A stretch of 64,000 nucleotides of DNA from Saccharum officinarum (Eukaryota; Streptophyta; Magnoliopsida; Poales; Poaceae), in contig CM036223.1 in NCBI GenBank assembly GCA_020631735.1, positions 8,284,191-8,348,190 of the forward strand. The letters are read 5' to 3'. Shown in pieces: positions 1 to 10,854 of this stretch. The position numbers were made by a program, and so were the translations under genes. The stretch's first letter is position 1; each line of letters starts with the position of its first letter. The notes under the pieces were generated by a model. That model had not been told where the DNA came from. It worked only from the letters and a program-made list of their open reading frames with translations, and did no database searches.

Positions 1-1430
1 GCAATTCTTTATATATGAGTTATTTATATTGTTGCATTAAGTTATAGGAGTTGAGTGAAATCATTGTTGCATTTATTACTATCCTTGCCCACCTGGTTAC
101 CTTTTACCCTGTTAGGTCAGTATCAAATAACTGCTTAGCCATGCTTAGACCGGTAGAAGTCGGGTGATTTCCTATCACCTGCGAGATATAGGTGGATACC
201 TAGTTATGGTTAGCTATAATTGTTATCATGGAAAGTAACCAAGTGTTGATGGATGAACGGAGACCGGGCGGAGTCTTATAGGGTTTTGGACTATAGTGAT
301 TTCGTCTGTGTCGATTAAGGACCGATCGTTGCTCGTCCCTCTTGTCATGTTGAACGCATGCCTCACATTTAGTTGGCCGAATAAAGTACCTTTTGACCGT
401 GAAGCTAGTGACACTATTTCAAGCCGGGATAAACTCGGATTGGCAGACTGGTGGTGAAGGGGGTATGACGAGGACGCGAAGAGTGAGCCCAAGGTGCGTC
501 CTGGCAGTCGGGCGGTCCCTGGGTAGTGCGGTCCATGACTGTTATCCCGCGGCTACTTAGAAAGTGTCATTGGTGACCTAAGCGACCCTGACGGGGAAAG
601 CGTGGTTTGTGTGAGGAATAAATCACCAGCTGGTTAGGAATCAATTCAAATCGCCATCGCTCCTGGATAGTGAGCCCTTGACTCGAGCTACAGCATCGTA
701 GTAATAATGATGGAACACGGATGGTTACGTGAATGATGTTGGAAAAGCTAAACCTGATATGGTAGTCATTGATGTTAATGGTTAATCAAGTGATTGATCT
801 AGCATAGATGCTTACTTAGATTAATCAGGTATAATTAAGTTGATGCTTATATTTTAAATGGTTCGTAGATGATAACTTATGCTTTTATGCAAAACCAGTC
901 AAGTCAGTCCACTTTATAAAAGCCTTGCATACTCCTTGGTGTCATTTATTTCTGGTTTATGACGGGTAAGTCTAGCTGAGTACCTCTCGTACTCAGGGCG
1001 TTGTTCCCATTGTTGTTGCATATGGCTAGATGTACTATAGGTATTGCATCAATTGTCTGTACCTGGCGATGGGCGACAACTAGGACCAATGACAATGGTC
1101 ACTCCGTCTATCTTATCCCATGCTTTTGTGGACTATGACAACCTGCTGGCACTGTATCTGAACTAAGTGTGTGTGGTTTTAAAACTATTTGCTTCCGCTA
1201 TATTGATTTGAACCTGGGTTGTAATAACTTTTCGTTCTAAACTTCGATGTATTCAACTGTCGTTGTGAACTTTATGTACCATGTGACTGTGGCTGCTAAA
1301 TCAGTATGATCTTGGTTGGAATATTGGTTGGTTGAAAATCCTTCGTGATTTCATGGAATCTCGGGTTGTACGGGCTTAAGTTTGGTAAATTATCTGCTTC
1401 GGTGGAAGATTTTCTTACTTAATCTCATAT
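1..1430 (+). repeat. Gypsy-type LTR remnant, truncated
   Basis: This gene-free stretch has the composition of a grass Gypsy LTR. Around 985-1005 it carries the stretch around CTGAGTACCTCTCGTACTCA, whose counterpart occurs on the minus strand near 46220-46245 inside the better-bounded LTR at 45914-49605. The order of blocks around 480-720 also resembles the reverse complement of about 46480-46900. Neither LTR end is visible: the left end lies outside the window and I find no CA end with a primer site before 1430. Orientation and exact family are uncertain. Confidence 0.5.
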
Positions 1431-1580
1431 AATCATGTTGATCCGTTACATAGCCACTGCATTTCCGCCAGATCTAGCCTCGCTGCATCCATCTCGCACA
1501 CTGCGGTCGCATTTTGTTGCTAGAGAAGACGGAGATGGCCCATGGATCCCATGGACGGAGGGATCAGATGATGTCGGCGG

Positions 1581-2712
1581 AGTGGACAAAATCCACAAGC
1601 ACATAGAGCTCCATCCGCAAGCTCGTTGATGGCGGCGTGCTTCCCGATGCCGCCATCGGGTGGAGACCATCTATCGGTGAGAGCTACCCAGACCCCCGCC
1701 CTGGTGAACTCGTTGTTTTTGAGGATTTTTACTGGTGCGTGGTTGGGAATCCTTGTCACCCATTCTTACACAAGCTTCTTGATTATTATAAAGTTAGTCT
1801 GTGCAATCTGCATCCCATCTCTATTCTGTCCATCTCCATTTTCATCAACTTCTGTGAGGCGTACCTTGGAATCTATCCCCACTTCAATCTATGGCGTCAT
1901 TTCTTCTGCCTCAAAAAGAAAGGGGGATCTGGGGGGTCCAAAATAGCTGGAGGAGCGTATCTGCTTCTCTAGGATCACATGAAAGTGTAGTATCTGAATG
2001 TCCCTATGAACACCTCAATGAGGGATTAGTACCGTAAATGGTTCTACGTGCAGCAAGAGCAGGAACCATTTGCAGCATGTGACGTCAGCCAGATTCCCGA
2101 GCAGCAGGAGAGCTGGTCGGCGAGACCGACTAGCGCCGAGATGGTGCAAGTGTAGGAGCTGCTCGAGTTGTTTGACAAGACCCGGATCGATGGCCCAATC
2201 ATCGTGACCAACTTCACCTTCAGACGGGTGCAGCCCTGTAAGGATAGGGAGCATCCGATGTACGAGTACTCTGGGTCTGACGACATGACCCAGGAGTCAC
2301 TGGAGGAGCTCCTAAGTGTGGAGATAGAAAGGTGGCTGGCGCAGCTATTCGACTTGGTGGGATACCGCCTACTATCGAACACAATGAGGGCGTACAAGTT
2401 GACTTCGCCTCCGCCACAGGTATGTGCAAAGTCATCTACAATTTAACTCCATGCCTAATAGTTGCTGGTTTGCTATCACAACGCTGAATCTGATATGCGC
2501 AAGATCTGTGGCCAGGACCGGGCAGAGGTATACGTCTCCGACGTGCCCACCAATGACTGGTCGGCTGGCCTAGATGTCCGGGAGACCCGTGCGCAACGCC
2601 GACAGAGGGTGACCAAGCACAGCAATACTGCCCCGAGCTCAAGTGATAGCAGCAAAGAGGGGGCGAAAGACGCCGAGCCCCACATGACGAGGAAGGTGGC
2701 CAGGAAGCGCCC
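1581..2712 (+). pseudogene. N-terminal half of PF04195-like gene (antisense ORF of Tat Gypsy element), broken
   Basis: Read in several frames, this stretch matches the N-terminal domain of the grass 'putative gypsy type transposon' family (PF04195). Visible blocks are LVDGGVLPDAAIGWRPS (about 1620-1670), PGELVVFEDF, HPFLHKLL, FCEAYLGIYPHFNLWR (about 1852-1895), WFYVQQEQEPF (about 2040) and an ELLELFDKTRIDGPIIV block (about 2156-2210), followed by the typical PPPQ end near 2410-2420. Frames change, and stops occur near 1972, 2010-2025 and 2153. The segment 2462-2712 continues with a charged linker ending ARKRP. The gene is opposite in strand to the integrase at 6.4-7.4 kb, as expected for the antisense ORF that Tat-lineage elements carry between pol and the 3' LTR. 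An LTR insertion starting at 2713 interrupts it. Its biochemical role is not known to me. Confidence 0.75.
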
Positions 2713-3990
2713 TGTTGGTATAAATTAAATGCACACATGTTATAAGGTATCCGCAAGCGTACAGATAAATCTATCCTGTTATAGCACTTCACCAAGATAA
2801 TCCCGGTTTTAATATCAAACCCAAAGAAATAGTATGTGAGTGTGTTCTAACTAGCTGGTCTATAAACTTAATCCGAATTCACAATCAATGTCAGACAATA
2901 AAAGAGAAATAAAGAAGACTACTAAGGACTGTCTAGATCCAATCTCGATAAACTTTATTGACTAAAGCTCAATTCGTGGGCGATGTATCCCAAGGAATAA
3001 AATCAAAGTTCCTTTTCTACAAGCACCAATTGGCCTATGAAATCCTATCGACGGGAGATGGACTGCAAAAGACTCAACGCAGCTGTCACCTACGCGATCT
3101 ACCATCTTCCGGTCAATTAGGGGATATTCACAAGTAACCCTAGTCTAAGCACCATGCTTACACTATGAATACTATTTCAATCAAGGAGCTATCAAGATCA
3201 AAGCACTCAAAAGAGAGTTACAAACTTGAAGAACAATAGAGACAAATTGCTTGCTTGAAACAGAAGTTGATTACCAAAGAATCTTAGAAGCAAGCTCCAG
3301 AAGAACTTAATCCCATAGAATACAGCAAAAGAGAGCACCAACAGGCTGGAACTCCAATAGAACTCTACTCTTGCACTCTATCTCTCTCTCTATCTCTAAC
3401 TAAGACTAAATCCTATGGAGGACTAATCTTCTCTTGATTGCTGGTCTAAATCCTGATGGAATATGAATTAGAGTTTCTGGCTATAGATCTGACTTGACTT
3501 CAGGGGGTTCTACCCTTTATTTATAGCCCAGGAGGTTGAATACGAGCTCTTGGATTAAATCGACTTCACGTATGGCTGAGATGCATCCTTGGAGGCAGTG
3601 GAAGAATACTTCAGAAGCTCGTGGTGGCTTCCCACCATAGGGGGCCAAGAGGCACAGGGGTGGGGCCGGCCAGCCCCACCTGGCAGGTTCTCGAGCCCTG
3701 CCTCACTGTGGAGTCCTCTGGAACCTTCCCATGTATACGCCACAAAATTATCCCGCGATATCTTTTGATATTTAGGTCATCTTTGGTGGTTTTCTATGTA
3801 AATCCTGCAGAAAATATAAATTCACCAAAACTCATAGAAACTATCAGTAATAACCTCCAACTTTATAGTATTTATCCATTTTGATCATTTATGAAAGAAA
3901 GGTTGACGGTTCACAGGGGCCTTCCCGCATCAAAGGGGCCTTCCTGAAAGAAGAAATCCACTGGCCCCTAGGCACAGGGGGCGCTTGAAT
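2713..3990. repeat. LTR insertion inside the antisense ORF (probable solo LTR)
   Basis: The antisense gene stops matching at 2712 and a new sequence begins with TGTTGGTATAAATTAAATGC, a plausible LTR start, followed by a GGTATCCGCAAGCGTACAGA block of a type I associate with grass LTRs. It contains a CT-rich tract (about 3370-3400) and a TATTTATAG box near 3519-3527, and has no coding capacity. The gene resumes with an acidic run of glutamates near 4050. I could not fix the right end: a CA near 3975 is possible, but no 5-bp target duplication is convincing. It is therefore a probable solo LTR with an uncertain right edge. Confidence 0.5.
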
Positions 3991-4009
3991 ATTGATCATG
4001 AGGAGAACA

Positions 4010-5796
4010 ACCAGAAATGACATAAGGACGTGGTCGGCTTGTTAGACGAGGAGGAGGAGGAGGAGGAGACGCCGCTGGTGCACCGGTAGAGGACACAAAC
4101 ATCGCCCCGCGTGCCGATGCCACCAAGAGCGCCCACACCTCCCGGAGCAGCAACGCCGCCGAGGGCACCAACACCACCCCGAGCACTGACGCCGCCGAGG
4201 GCGCCAACATCGCCCCGAGCAGCAACTCCGCCCCGCATGGTAACACCACCATCAAGCACCCGTGGGACAAGCTTAGCAGTCCCCGAGTACACGCAGACCA
4301 CAGTGGGACAGGTAGGCAGCAGTCAACCGACTGATGCCCGTGCCATGGGGAGTGGTAGCCGCAGCGGTCATCCATTTAGAGCTACATTCAGATGTTCTGA
4401 CATGTGAGTAACTCTGTAGCCATTTGCTGTTATATTTGAGTATTTTCTTATTCACAGTGCTGTAGGCAAGAGTCCATGAAAAATGTGGAACATCCTACTG
4501 GCGACCAAGAGCCAGCGGCTGCAGAAAGCAGTCGTGCAGAGGAGTGCGCCGAGCACGCTGGTAGCACCGAACAGCACGGCGCCAACCAGCGTAGTGAGAG
4601 CTCAGTGCCCAATGCCAACACACCCGATGCCGCCTCTGGTGGTACTATGGGTGTTGTGCTCGGCGCTGGGACTGGCAACGACAATCCTATAGCAGAAGAA
4701 GATGCACCAGAGGCAGCGACGATCGAAGAGGAGCCGGAGATCGAGAAGATCAACCAGGCTCCAAAGGAAACAGTGCAACCGTAGCGTATCCATGTGGCCA
4801 GGAAACGTCACGGCGAGTGGGTTCCACGAGGAAGACCATTCTGACAGAGCTGCGTAAGCTGCAGCGCACCATTGACGACCTGATGAGCCAGATCAAGGTA
4901 AAAATGCCACAATCCCTATCTTTGTGTAGATGAGTGTTTTGTAGTATTATAGGAGTAACCCGTTGTTGTATCGCAGAGTATTGAGAACACATCGGAGTAT
5001 CGCAGACGATGCTTTGACACCATCGTCTCGATGGTGGAGGAAAATGAGAGGCTCAAGGCTGACATAGCGCATCTCTAGGAGAGGCTGCAAGAGGCCCAGG
5101 CGAGCAAGCTACGCTGGACGTGGAAAGGGAAACAATGGTCGAGCAGCGCAACTGCCTCAACCAGGAGAAGAGAGGTGCGTAGAAAAACTCTGACCATGTC
5201 TGTCTTTTGACTTATTGATGAACCATGCCCTACTCGGCAGAGATGGAAGCAGAGAAAATCCTGCTGCACGAGGAGGTGTCCCACTTGGCCAATGAAAATA
5301 AGGAGCTGATGAAATGGGCGGACCTGCTCAACAAGGATCTCCAGAGTAAGTGTCTGGCAAGTTGATTGTACATTAATTCTTAAGTCACCATGCTGAGCAT
5401 GGCCTTCTTGTTTTAAATGCAACTATTTGTCGAAATAGCAAGGCACAGTTTGATGTCCTCGCTCAGGAGGTCAAACGGTACTAAGACAAGTGCCAGGCGA
5501 TGGAGGATGGCATCACGCTAGTTCTAAACTTGATCGGGATAGAGCCTGAAGAGCTAGCAGCCGGCCAAGCACCCTGACCAGGCGCCATCATCGATAAGTG
5601 CAAGAACTCCTAGTCGTGATTTAGGCAATACATTCGGGATGCCAACGAGTATGTGGCCGCCCATGTCCTAGTCATGGTGCGGTCACATTACCCTGACGTG
5701 GACCTAAGAAGGCTTGAGGTCGGCGTGTCAAGCAACACCGACCAGAGGAAGGAGAGCAGCTCAGAGCTACCTCCCAAGCGACGGCTACGAAGATGA
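4010..5796 (+). pseudogene. C-terminal half of PF04195-like antisense ORF (proline-rich linker and coiled coil)
   Basis: This continues the gene from 1581-2712 after the LTR insertion. It starts with an acidic patch (about 4048-4070) and a low-complexity run of PPRAPTPP-like repeats (4111-4260). A Glu/Ala-rich linker follows (4476-4782), then coiled-coil pieces split by apparent introns: LRKLQRTIDDLMSQIK (about 4850-4896, followed by GTAAAA), a segment after 4978 ending near 5175, one at 5242-5346 (followed by GTAAGT), and the last from about 5440 to a stop at 5794-5796. The C-terminal block around ANEYVAAHVLVMVRSHYP (5647-5700) is characteristic of this family. In-frame stops occur at about 5078, 5482, 5576 and 5612, so the gene is dead. 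The intron-exon layout indicates a cellular-style gene carried by the element. Confidence 0.7.
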
Positions 5797-6372
5797 TTGC
5801 TGATGTAGACTTGTATGGCAAGACTGGGCAGACCAGTCAGTAAGTGAGTGTAATGAAGTACTCTTGTAGTTAAGTTGTGATGAAGCACTTGCTGCTTTTG
5901 TAAATCATTAAGTAAGTTGTGTTGGAGCACTTGGTGCCAACTCAGACCAGGTATTATACTTAGTATAATATGCAGTCGTGACTTTAAGTGAAACAACTCT
6001 GTTTTTAGCCATTTTGTCATGTTATAGTTAGCGCAAATAGTTAACCCGTCCTAGAGTTCCACCAGCTCTAGTCTGACCAACAATCCGGAGCATGAGGCGC
6101 AGAGCCCAGGCACGCATAAGACTACCAGCCTCGCCAGAGAGCTACTGCCGACCACTTCGAATGCAGAGAGCGGATCTCATGCACGTGTGGGGAGGAGTCG
6201 GAGACAGCACCGGCTCTGAGAAACTCAAGTAGGAGAAAGAACTGGTCGGCAAACCGTTTAGAAAATATAGGAGAATTCTGGAAACACAGTTAGGTTGCAG
6301 CAAAACGCATGATGAGTACTTTTATTGAATGCTTAGAATACAAAAAAGTACATATCTTTATTTAGGAGTGCA

Positions 6373-7445
6373 TCAAGCGTAGAAATGCCTAAGGAGGTCG
6401 ATGTGCCATGAGTTAGGAGCGTCAACTCCATTGAGATCACATAGCCTATAAGATGTAGGCCTAATGACCGCCTTGACCATATAGGGGCCCTCCCAATGCG
6501 ATGATAACTTATGGAGGCCTTCTGTCTTCTGTTTCCTGCACAAAACCAAATCACCGACCACGAAAAACCTATCCTTGACATTGCGATTGTAGTACTTTCA
6601 CAAGCCCTCTAAGTAATTTGTCGTCCATGCGCAAGTGCCAAGGCATTGTTCTTTAGCGCAATTAATCTCAAGCTCTCTGGCTTCATCTGACTTCTCCTCA
6701 TCATGATTCTCAACTCTGGGCGACCAAAAAGCAATATCAGCTGGTAGCACGGCTTTAGAACCAAAAACCATGAAGTACAGGGAGACGCTAGTATTGCGAC
6801 TAGGTTGGGTTCTCAGTCCCCAGACTACGGCCGGTAGCTCGTTCAACCATTTCCTAGGATGCTTGTCGTTCTCCTTATATAATCTCTTCTTCAATGTGTC
6901 TAGAGCCAAGCCGATGGCCCGTTCGACCTATCCATTAGCTCTGGGATGCGTCACCGAAACATACTTGACACTATGCCTCTGTCATCGCAGAAGTTCCAGA
7001 AATAATTTCTGGTGAACATGGATCCCAGGTCAGTTTTGATGCTATTGGGTAGGCCAAAGCGGTGAATGATTTCATCGAGCAGCTCGGCTGCCTTCTTTGC
7101 AGTTCCCTTGACTAAAGGTTTATACTCAATCCACTTGAAAAATTTATCGATAATTACATAGACCCAACGAAAACCTCCTTGAGCTGACTTGAATGGCCCA
7201 ATCATGTCCAGTCCCCAGCATGCGAAAGGCCAGGAAGCTAGAATGGTCTGGAGCTCATGGGCTGGAACATGAATCTGCTTGGCGAAAAACTGACACCCCT
7301 CACAATGGCGGACCAGCTTCTCTGCATTGGTGACGGTCGAGGGCCAATAAAAACCTACTCGAAAAGCCTCGCCGACCAGAGTCCGCAACACAGCATGGTT
7401 GCCAACCCGAGCAGCTCTCTCTTGGTCCGTCTCCCCTTCGTGAGA
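6373..7445 (-). pseudogene. Gypsy integrase (zinc-binding, core, C-terminal domain), broken
   Basis: This encodes the enzyme that inserts retrotransposon cDNA into the host genome. Reading leftwards, an H2C2 zinc-binding region (GFYWPSTVTNAEKLVRHCEGC, about 7370-7290) is followed by the rve core with its first aspartate in CWGLDMIGPF (about 7215-7190). The second sits in KTDLGSMFT (about 7045-7020), where the usual TDNG reads TDLG. The third catalytic region reads THPRANG-stop-VERAIG, with an in-frame TAG at 6928-6930. A one-base frame change occurs near 6975. The C-terminal part carries VVGDLVLCRKQ, EGPYMVKAVI and a final LLRHFYA before the stop at 6373. The frame loss, the stop and the altered second motif make an active enzyme very unlikely. 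Confidence 0.8.
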
Positions 7446-8331
7446 TGGTTCGTCGGCGCTGATGGCGAAGATTGCGCCTCTGAAGCCGAGGGGGAAACGC
7501 CGGGAACTCCTCTTCGTATGGGTTGGTAATGGTGTGGGTCTGGGTAGGACCGGTAGATCCGGTGCTTTCCTCTAGGATGGTAGAGAGCGAATCCCCACCA
7601 ATCTGCGTGATATCCACCATGTTGACGACAGGGGCAGGGTCGTCGATCTCAGGCAGCTCTAACAAGAATAGATCCGAAATGTGGCCGCGCTCAGTGGGAT
7701 CCACAAATAGATGCAGGACGCAGACCATGTACTCAGATGCCGTTTTCGCCAGCCCGTATGGGTAAAAGGTGGATGGATGCTCCGTCGGGGCCTCATAGTC
7801 CGCCGACCTCAGGCCAGTGGCGGGAGCTGGTCGGTAACGGACCGTTCGCCCTTCAGGAGTCGTCGTGATCACCAAATCAAAACCTAGACGCCTCTGGCAA
7901 CCAGCTCGAGCAGGTCACTCGGTCCGGTGATGACGGATGGGACCGTAGCTGTCCTCGGCAGATTGATCTCTGATCGAATCTACCAAGGTTAGGGTTTTGG
8001 CAAGGTCCGCAGTGACCCGATCGATGGACTCGATTAGATCGGAATTGTCAAGTCGTCTCCCTTGGTAGCGGGGAAGCAGACGACGAGTTGCCAGAGAAGA
8101 TGACCTTGAGAGTAATCCTTGGATCGGATCCGCCGGTGCTGGTGTAGATTCGGTTGGCGCAGGAGGAGCCTGCACCGCCTCCATGACTTTGACATCGTCG
8201 TCTACGCCAGTGGTCCAGGTGAACATCCCGATCGTGAAGGTTTGGCCCGCAGGGAGATCCATGGAAGCAGGGAAGATGACCATCTGGCTCACCATGGGAT
8301 CTGCACGCACACCCCCTACCTGACGCGCCAC
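7446..8331 (-). pseudogene. gag-like N-terminal region of Tat Gypsy element, fused by deletion to integrase
   Basis: A minus-strand frame opens just inside the LTR (first Met at 8331) and continues in changing frames to about 7450. It has the acidic, proline-rich composition of Tat gag leaders, for example MVIFPASMDLPAGQTFTIG (about 8285-8230) and an Asp/Glu-rich stretch around 7700-7600 (LLELPEIDDPAPVVNMVDI). No CCHC knuckle or protease motif is present before the sequence changes to the integrase zinc-binding region, so the main body of gag-pol has been deleted. Frame changes lie near 7900 and 7450. The exact gag family was not checked by alignment. Confidence 0.5.
8313..8330 (-). other. 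Probable primer-binding site region of the Tat element
   Basis: Immediately inside the LTR end the minus strand reads TGGCGCGTCAGGTAGGGG. It sits at the expected place, 1 nt after the terminal CA, and begins with TGG like most plant primer sites (pairing with a tRNA CCA tail). I have not matched it to a specific tRNA. Confidence 0.4.
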
Positions 8332-8686
8332 TGTCGACGAGATGTGGTCGGCAGTCTACCGAGGGGTACGCCCACGGTAGTAGATTAATCGGTGGAGGTG
8401 TGTGAGACAACAAATGAGATGGTGACGCAAGGCAAACACAAGGGTTTAACCAGGTTCGGGCCGCGGAAGCAGCGTAACACCCTACGTCCTGCGTCTTTGT
8501 GGATTGTATTGATTGTTTATCAGATGAATTAACCAGGTTTCCTTGATCGTCAAGTTGGTCTCCGTATATCCCGCATGGTACACCGATTAGTTGGGTGATC
8601 CGTGTGGCCTGTTCTGGCGAGTTGGGCCACTTCCTCCGGCGCGGCCCATGAGCAGCCATGAGGGTATACGGGTCTATACCCCTACA
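8332..8686 (-). repeat. 5' LTR of the Tat Gypsy element (355 bp)
   Basis: Read on the minus strand, the LTR starts TGTAGGGGTATAGACCCG at 8686 and ends ..CTCGTCGACA at 8332, giving TG..CA ends. The sequence directly after it on the minus strand is TGGCGCGTCAGGTAGGGG, a primer-site-like stretch, and the gag-like frame begins there. At 355 bp the LTR is short for a grass Gypsy element. The 5-bp flank (CGCTG on the plus strand after 8686) cannot be compared with a partner, because the other LTR is absent. Confidence 0.6.
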
Positions 8687-8869
8687 CGCTGTCAGCCAGC
8701 CCTGAAACAAAGTGGATCAAAACCTCAAGTTGTATTGACCTCATGAATGAATATTTATACATGTACATCCTCTGCAATCTCCACTGAAAAACACTACGCG
8801 TGAACCTAGCCTGTGGCGTAGCGGGAGTGCGGCGAGTGCGCGAGTGCATGGACCGCGTGGCCGTCTATC
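8687..8869. repeat. Spacer between Copia fragment and Gypsy LTR, no gene
   Basis: This short AT-rich stretch follows the Copia RNase H region on the minus strand and ends at the Gypsy LTR. It may be 3' sequence of the Copia element, but I see no recognisable LTR end. Confidence 0.3.
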
Positions 8870-9992
8870 CTAGGAACTGCTGGAGGACCATGCGAGTCCG
8901 TTAACACCCCCCGCAGTGGCAGCGTTGGGTGACCCGACGGTGAGACTGGATCGAAACGCCGCGAACTGTTGGTCCGTCGGGACGTGAACGACACGGAGAT
9001 AGCCGAGAGCAACGTGTTCACGGACGAAGTGGATGTCCAGCTCGATGTGCTTCGTGCGTCGGTGATGGACGGGGTTCTTGCTCATGTAGACGGTGGAGAC
9101 GTTGTCGCAGTAGGCCACAGTAGCGCCGGGAACATTGCAGTGAAGCTCATGAAGGAGTTGCCGGAGCCAGATGCACTCGGCCACAGCGTTGGCCACAACC
9201 CGGTGCTCGGCTTCCACGCTGGAACGTGTCACCGTGGCCTGGTGCTTCAATGGCCAAGATACGAGGACGCCGCCGAGGAAGATGCAGTAGCCGGATGTGG
9301 AACGTCGCGTGTCCGAGCAGCTGGCCCAGTCGGTGTCCGAGTAGGCAGTGATCGTTGTTATAGCCATGCCGTGCAGGTGTATGCCGTACGTCGTCGTTCC
9401 CCGCATGTACCGTAGGATGCACTTGACGATGGCGAGATGGCACTCTCGAGGATCATGCATGTGGAGGCAAGCTTGCTGCACAGTGTACGCGATGTCCGGA
9501 CGGGTGATGGTGAGGTACTGAAGTCCGCTGGCAATGCTGCGGTACTCGCTGGGGTCGCTGACGGCGGCACCTGTCGAGGACGAGAGGTTGGCCTTCGTGT
9601 CGATGGTAGTGGTTGCCTGTTTGCAGTGTGTCATCCCGATCCGATCCAGGAGTTCTTTGGCGTACTTGGTCTGCGACAGGAAGAAGCCGGTGCTGAGCCT
9701 TTGGACGTCGACGCCGAGGAAGAAGCGTAGAGGCCCCATGTTCTTCATGGCAAATTCCGCTTGGAGTCGGGCGATGATGTCTTGAAGGAGAGCGTCTGTG
9801 GACACGCTCAGCACCATGTCGTCGAGTAGAGCAGTAGGAACGCCGTGTCCGAGCCTCAGCGCAAAACGAACAGCGAGGAGTCGGGGCGCTTCTCGACGAA
9901 GCCAATAAGTCAAGAAGATATAGTAGCTTGTTTGGTCGACGACAGCGGAGACGGCTCGCTCGGCAGGTTTGACCAATGCAAGACATATACAC
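8870..9992 (-). pseudogene. Ty1/Copia pol fragment: end of reverse transcriptase and RNase H
   Basis: A long minus-strand frame encodes the 3' part of Copia pol. It starts in RT (FVEKRPDSSLFVLR in another frame, about 9911-9870), crosses the catalytic YVDD box near 9820-9832, and continues with PLRFFLGVDVQR (about 9735-9700), the SEYRSIASGLQYLTITRPDI region (about 9560-9500) and the RNase H core with YSDTDWASC, RRSTSGYCIFLGG, SSVEAEHR and KHIELDIHFVRE (about 9350-9030). The YVDD codons show a 1-nt deletion: LLLY is in one frame and DDMVLS in the next. Stops in the RT frame and loss of everything upstream of about 9990 show it is a dead, 5'-truncated fragment. A MITE-like sequence begins right at its broken edge. 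Confidence 0.85.
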
Positions 9993-9995
9993 ATG

Positions 9996-10184
9996 CATCC
10001 TCCGTTCTAAAGAAAAAAGAAACTCTCACTTCTTTTAGGAGATTAATCATGGAATATCTTTTTATAGTGAATATATTTAAAGTCATAGTAAATGTTAATA
10101 ATGTTTTTTATAAACTTGGTCAAATTTAAAGAGGTTTGACTCAATCCAAACCTATATAATTATATCTTTTTGGGCTGGAGGTAG
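9996..10184. mobile_element. Stowaway-like MITE, degenerate
   Basis: The 189-bp AT-rich segment starts CATCCTCCGTTCTAAAGAAA and ends TTTTTGGGCTGGAGGTAG. These are imperfect inverted copies of the Stowaway (Tc1/mariner) end CTCCCTCCGTTC. It has no coding capacity. A TA follows the right end. The ends have diverged, so the exact boundaries are approximate. Confidence 0.6.
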
Positions 10185-10850
10185 TAAAAACTTTCTATAG
10201 ATGCGTCCAAGAATATCTTTTTATTTCAAAAGATTAATTAAAACTCGTAGCCTATTGTTACTATTTGCATTCTAACAACCATTCGATTGAGGACCAAACT
10301 AGCTAGAACTCTCACGGAAGCTACCCTAGGATCTATTTGGCAGAGCTCTGGATCCTCCTAAAATGGCACCCCTCCACTCTGATTAGTTTCTCTAATGGAG
10401 ATAAAAACACTATGAAAAAAATTGTTTAGCAAAACGGTTTTGGAGAATATTGTTTAAGGAGAAATCGGTAGCTAGGAAACTAAAAGTTTTAGCTTGGCTC
10501 CTAGTTCAAACCCGGCTGCCATTTATTTACTTCATTTGATAAGGCTTCCCGATAAATCAGGGCGAGAGCCTTTTCAAAAGGAAGCTAAATTTTGGATTTG
10601 CCGTGCACGGTTCTCCACCAGGAAAAATGTTAGTTTCGGAGTTACCAAACATGTGCATTTTTTTGTCATTCTTTTCGTGAATTTTGCGTCGTGTACAGAC
10701 CGCGTGTTCCCTGGCTCCCTGCAGGCGAGACAAAACTAGGAGCAAATGGTAGAAGAGTCGCTCGAAGACATGCATGCTCTCACGTCACGTGTGCACGCAC
10801 ACGGCCGGCTAAGAAAGGTGACTGCACCACCAAAAACATATATAGAACTC
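10185..10850. other. Intergenic stretch, no gene seen
   Basis: This is AT-rich sequence with a few short frames and no recognisable protein. A part near 10330-10470 (TTTGGCAGAGCTCTGGATCC) may be a decayed MITE. I see no RNA gene. Confidence 0.4.
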
Positions 10851-10854
10851 TAAT

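Larger units (their letters stand above)
1581..8686 (-). mobile_element. Tat-lineage Gypsy retrotransposon, internally deleted, 3' end lost
   Basis: On the minus strand the order is 5' LTR (8332-8686), primer-site region, gag-like N-terminus, integrase, then an oppositely oriented extra gene. An extra gene antisense to pol, placed between pol and the 3' LTR, is a known feature of the Tat group. Protease, reverse transcriptase and RNase H are missing, because gag-like and integrase sequences are joined near 7440-7480. No matching 3' LTR is seen at the left, where a different LTR remnant lies at 1-1430, so the element is truncated at about 1.5 kb. The stretch 5797-6370 is non-coding element sequence. 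Confidence 0.7.

Noticed and set aside
2713..3990. CGCCC as target duplication of the LTR inserted in the antisense ORF
   Set aside because: CGCCC occurs before 2713, but the right-hand candidate near 4100 is offset by one base and lies within sequence that reads as the gene.
4111..4407. Proline-rich protein with PPRAPTPP repeats as an independent gene
   Set aside because: It is the low-complexity linker of the antisense ORF of the Tat element.
8048..8710. 220-codon minus-strand frame
   Set aside because: It runs through the Gypsy LTR and leader in one frame; the gag-like frame is a different one.
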